Source: Pseudoalteromonas rhizosphaerae
GTDB lineage: Bacteria > Pseudomonadota > Gammaproteobacteria > Enterobacterales > Alteromonadaceae
Assembly: GCF_902498845.1 (NCBI RefSeq)
Contig: NZ_CABVLM010000019.1
Coordinates: forward strand, 1 to 64,000
Reading direction: 5' to 3'
Length of the DNA: 64,000 nucleotides
The position numbers were made by a program, and so were the translations under genes. Numbering within the stretch: position 1 is the stretch's first letter; every line of letters starts with the position of its first letter. Below are positions 61,218 through 64,000 of the stretch, piece by piece. Below the pieces are notes generated by a model, which was not told the origin of the DNA, searched no databases, and was given only the letters and a program-made list of their open reading frames with translations.

Positions 61218-63368
61218 CTATAAACTGTAGTCAAATTGCAGTGAAAATTTTCGCGGGTTACCATAGCGGTATTGATTATAAAAACCGATTTGGTTGTAAT
61301 AAATTTTATCAAATAAATTATCAATATTAAGGCTAACAGTCATCTGCTTATTAATTTGATAGCTGGCCATTAAACTGGCTATACCATAGGCTTTTTGTGC
61401 AACTTCAACCGTGCCAAATGCAGGGTTTTTTACATCATCGTAGCTGCGACTCTGCCAGCGATAACCACCGCCAATTTTTACGCCCTGTAAGCTATCGCTT
61501 AATTGATAACTAGTGAATAACTTAAACTGATCTTTTGGATTGATGGTATTTAAAGTTGTGCCATCTGGCCTTTCACCTTTACTGCGAGTATAGCCAAAGT
61601 AAGCATCCCAAGTATCGCTTATCGCGCCATTGAGTTCTAGTTCAAAGCCTTCAGTAATGGTGCCATCAATCGCTTGGTAAATATCTTGGTTAGTTCCTGG
61701 AATTGTTGCACCGGTATATTCTCCCCAGTTATCTTGATGGATTTCAAAACCAGACAGTGACATATCTAAACGCTCATTAAATAATGAGGCTTTAATACCC
61801 ACTTCGTAGTTTTTACCTTGAATTGGTGCTAAGTAATTACCATTTTCGTCCACACGGCTTTGTGGTGTGAATATATCGGTGTAATTGGCATACAGCGCCC
61901 AGCTGTCGTTTAAGGCATAAGTGGTACCAAGATAATTGGTCGGTTCATTATTCAACTCGTAATCATGCTTGCTACCAAAACTGTCTTGTGTGGTTTGCCA
62001 TTGATTTAAACGACTACCCAAAATAATAGATAGCGCATTAGTTACGTTAAACTGTGAAGCAAAATAAAGTGCGCTTTGCTTTGTCGTGCCATACGAGCCA
62101 TAGGCAGGTGTGGTTTGCCAGTTAGGTTTTGGGTAGTCATAATCTGTTGCAGTAAAGTCGCCAATGACAGTCGGTGGCTGTTGGTTTGCAAAATAAGGCG
62201 TTGAAAAATCTTGATCTTGGTTGTTGTAACCAAAAAGCAATTGGTGGTTTTGCCCAAACCAGTTAAACCTACCTGCTAGCTCTATTTCATAGGTTCGTTG
62301 TATTCTTTTCGCATCAATATAATTTACTGAACCGGGCATCATGCCTATATTCGTTTGTGAGTCAGGGTTACCTGTCGCCCAAAAAACATCGTAATGTAGG
62401 TCATTATTACCATATATATAGCTCGCACTTAGCTGCCAATTAGCATTGAAGTAATGCTCAATACTCATAAAGCTATTCAATGCTTTAGTTTTTGAAGATG
62501 ACCAATTTGGCGCTGTTGAAGTTTCTCGGTCATAGTTAGTACGGCTGCCATCGCTATAAAAAATAGGTAGTCCACCCGACATCGTGCCTTTTGGGTCTGT
62601 GGTTTGCGTATCAACAGCAAAAGTTAACAGGGTACTATCAGTTAGGTCAGCTTCAACAATACCGTATAACGTGGTTTTTTCTTGGCTGAACCTGTCTTGA
62701 TATGATTGCTGATCTTGATAGGCGAGTACGGCACGCGCACGCACGGTTTCACTGCTATTTAAACTACCCGATGCATCAACCACACCTCGATAGTTTTGCC
62801 AAGAACCAACCGTTGCAGAAATATTTACTTGGTTATGCACAGTAGGGCGCTTACGTATTAAGTTAATTGCTGCTGATGGATTACCTGCACCGAGCATTAA
62901 CCCTGTGGCACCCCGGACGACTTCAATGCGTTCAAAAATTGCTGTGTCTGTTAAATTATCGCCGTAATTAAAGCGGGTATCGTAGGTTGTTGCTATGCCA
63001 TCATATAAAATACTGGTAACACTGATACCGCGCGCTGAAATTGAATATTTACCATTATCGGCCTCTCTTGCATTGATGCCGGTTACGCTGGTGATGGCTT
63101 CAATAGCACTATTTAATTGTTGATCGGCCATAAATTCACTGGTGATAGCGATAGCTGATTGCGGAGTTTGCAAGTGGCTGAGATCAAGCCCTGTTGCTGA
63201 GTTCATTGCACTTACTTTGTAGCCGCTATCTTGCTGGCCCACGATGGTTAGTTTTTCAATGTCGTTTTTAGCTTCGGCATTTGCATTCGTTGACAGTCCA
63301 CACACAAGAATACCAATAACACTGCAATATGTAACACAAAGAGGGGTGTTTAAAGTTGGGTGTATCAT
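61218..63368 (-). CDS. TonB-dependent siderophore receptor
   Basis: A 716-residue outer-membrane receptor of the FpvA/FhuE-like ferric-siderophore class. It has a signal peptide ending near NANAE, a TonB-box-like DIEKLTIVG, and a plug with ISARGISV and IEVVRGATGLMLGAGNPSAAINLIRKRPT (seen as VVRGATGLMLGAG and NLIRKRPT). A barrel follows, ending RKFSLQFDYSL with terminal aromatic-hydrophobic pattern. No biosynthesis or permease genes adjoin it, so it may take up a foreign siderophore. A Fur box lies about 115 bp upstream. Confidence 0.93.
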   Translation of the reverse strand: MIHPTLNTPLCVTYCSVIGILVCGLSTNANAEAKNDIEKLTIVGQQDSGYKVSAMNSATGLDLSHLQTPQSAIAITSEFMADQQLNSAIEAITSVTGINAREADNGKYSISARGISVTSILYDGIATTYDTRFNYGDNLTDTAIFERIEVVRGATGLMLGAGNPSAAINLIRKRPTVHNQVNISATVGSWQNYRGVVDASGSLNSSETVRARAVLAYQDQQSYQDRFSQEKTTLYGIVEADLTDSTLLTFAVDTQTTDPKGTMSGGLPIFYSDGSRTNYDRETSTAPNWSSSKTKALNSFMSIEHYFNANWQLSASYIYGNNDLHYDVFWATGNPDSQTNIGMMPGSVNYIDAKRIQRTYEIELAGRFNWFGQNHQLLFGYNNQDQDFSTPYFANQQPPTVIGDFTATDYDYPKPNWQTTPAYGSYGTTKQSALYFASQFNVTNALSIILGSRLNQWQTTQDSFGSKHDYELNNEPTNYLGTTYALNDSWALYANYTDIFTPQSRVDENGNYLAPIQGKNYEVGIKASLFNERLDMSLSGFEIHQDNWGEYTGATIPGTNQDIYQAIDGTITEGFELELNGAISDTWDAYFGYTRSKGERPDGTTLNTINPKDQFKLFTSYQLSDSLQGVKIGGGYRWQSRSYDDVKNPAFGTVEVAQKAYGIASLMASYQINKQMTVSLNIDNLFDKIYYNQIGFYNQYRYGNPRKFSLQFDYSL

Positions 63369-63481
63369 TTGAAGAAATCCATTTATATTAAAAAATGTGA
63401 AATTAACTTCTCACAGAAAGAGAAAACGCTTGATTATCAAACAGCGTGAGAGTAATGGATTTGGGTACAGAAGTAAATGCT

Positions 63482-63500
63482 TTTGAGATTGATTTTCATT
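63482..63500 (-). promoter_or_regulatory. Fur box upstream of the second TonB receptor
   Basis: On the minus strand TGAAAATCAATCTCA (63498-63484) matches 11 of 14 arm positions of the TGATAAT-N-ATTATCA Fur motif. It is correctly placed in the 198-bp gap before the receptor gene. Confidence 0.6.
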
Positions 63501-63511
63501 TGCATGTGTTG

Positions 63512-63557
63512 AAGGTGAAATTCACCTTTCGATACAATTGCTTTGTGTCGAAAGGTG
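63512..63557. other. Overlapping alternative hairpins
   Basis: CACCTTTCGATACA (63523-63536) pairs with TGTGTCGAAAGGTG (63544-63557). Part of the first arm also pairs with AAGGTGAA (63512-63519) to form AAGGTGAA-A-TTCACCTT. The two hairpins are mutually exclusive. The element is nine bases after the trkA stop; no T-run follows, so a simple terminator is uncertain. Confidence 0.5.
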
Positions 63558-63566
63558 AGGAGTAAT

Positions 63567-64000
63567 TTAGAGAAAGATAGCGCTAACTTGGAACAGTTTT
63601 TCAACTACGTTGATATGCTTTTTATCGATCAAGAACATAATGACGTGATCGCCTGAGTGAATTATCGTGTCGTCGTGGGCAATCAGTACATCATCATTAC
63701 GGACAATCGCGCCAATCGTGGTACCTGCAGGCAGCTTAATATCAGCGATTGCACGGCCGACAACTTTAGAGGTATGTTCGTCGCCATGGGCCACCGCCTC
63801 AATGGCTTCTGCCGCGCCTTTACGTAATGAATACACATTAACAATATCACCGCGGCGAACATGGGTAAGCAGGGCGGAAATCGTGGCTTGTTGTGGTGAT
63901 ATGGCAATATCAATTTCGCCACCTTGCACTAAATCTACGTATGCACCACGCTGAATAAGCACCATGGTTTTTTGCGCACCCATGCGTTTAGCGAGCATGG
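63567..64000 (-). CDS. trkA: Trk potassium uptake regulatory protein TrkA, C-terminal part (partial)
   Basis: About 144 C-terminal residues of TrkA; the gene continues beyond the right edge, so the ATG at 63998 is internal. LAKRMGAQKTMVLIQRGAYVDL and IDIAISPQQATISALL, in shorter form MVLIQRGAYVDL and DIAISPQQATIS, match the second RCK domain. GDHVIMFLIDKKHI ends the TrkA_C domain. It forms the NAD-binding gating ring of the Trk channel, whose pore TrkH is encoded at 54709. Confidence 0.95.
   Translation of the reverse strand, partial: MLAKRMGAQKTMVLIQRGAYVDLVQGGEIDIAISPQQATISALLTHVRRGDIVNVYSLRKGAAEAIEAVAHGDEHTSKVVGRAIADIKLPAGTTIGAIVRNDDVLIAHDDTIIHSGDHVIMFLIDKKHINVVEKLFQVSAIFL

Noticed and set aside
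63998..63998. Start codon of trkA at 63998
   Set aside because: The encoded segment aligns with the C-terminal third of TrkA, so the true start is beyond the window edge.
1..64000. CRISPR array, insertion sequence or prophage
   Set aside because: No regularly spaced repeats, transposase, integrase or phage structural genes were seen; repeats found are limited to the EF-hand array and short hairpins.

Overview
The window is the replication-origin region of a marine gammaproteobacterium, almost certainly Pseudoalteromonas. This rests on the 16S rRNA start at the left edge, the AT-rich base composition, and the gene order atp operon / parBA / rsmG / mnmG / oriC / mioC ... mnmE / yidC / yidD / rnpA / rpmH / dnaA / dnaN / recF / gyrB / glyQS. 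No database was searched; families are named from recognised motifs.

Layout. 1-724: 5' end of a 16S rRNA gene (minus strand) with its leader, boxA/boxB antiterminator and two tandem promoters. 725-10191: a compact iron-acquisition locus. A minus-strand operon (bibA-, bibB-, MFS- and fused bibC-type genes) encodes a hydroxamate siderophore pathway of the bisucaberin/putrebactin kind. A divergent TonB receptor and an FhuF-type ferric-siderophore reductase follow, so synthesis, export, uptake and iron release sit together. 10251-23274: glmU, the nine-gene ATP synthase operon, parB, parA, rsmG and mnmG, all leftward. 23275-23702: oriC, with 16 GATC sites, E. coli-like 13-mers, DnaA boxes and a run of DnaA-trio-like triplets. 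23703-25578: mioC and a PEP-mutase/isocitrate-lyase-family gene. 25579-29870: an accessory islet with one large unrecognised protein carrying a phospholipase-D-like motif, flanked by structured non-coding DNA. 29871-33975: mnmE, yidC, yidD, rnpA, rpmH (leftward); rpmH as given carries a one-base frameshift. 34482-43648: dnaA, dnaN, recF (with two parS sites inside), gyrB, glyQ, glyS (rightward). 43710-56891: a lipoprotein, DUF3015 and DUF4105 proteins, tusA, the fadBA fatty-acid oxidation operon, slt, pepQ, a YigZ-family gene, trkH and a PilZ protein. 57344-61148: two clusters (4 + 3) of about 70-residue secreted two-EF-hand proteins separated by a DUF998-like membrane protein and an OsmC-like protein. 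61218-63368: a second TonB siderophore receptor with a Fur box. 63567 to the edge: the C-terminal part of trkA.

The most unusual part is the EF-hand array. It has seven paralogous calcium-binding mini-proteins, a recent 361-bp tandem duplication containing a foldable intercistronic RNA, a recurring intercistronic motif, and the same promoter-proximal motif in front of both clusters. Next are the 1098-residue PLD-like protein in the origin-proximal islet, the internal ribosome-binding site in the fused siderophore synthetase gene, and the detailed architecture of oriC.
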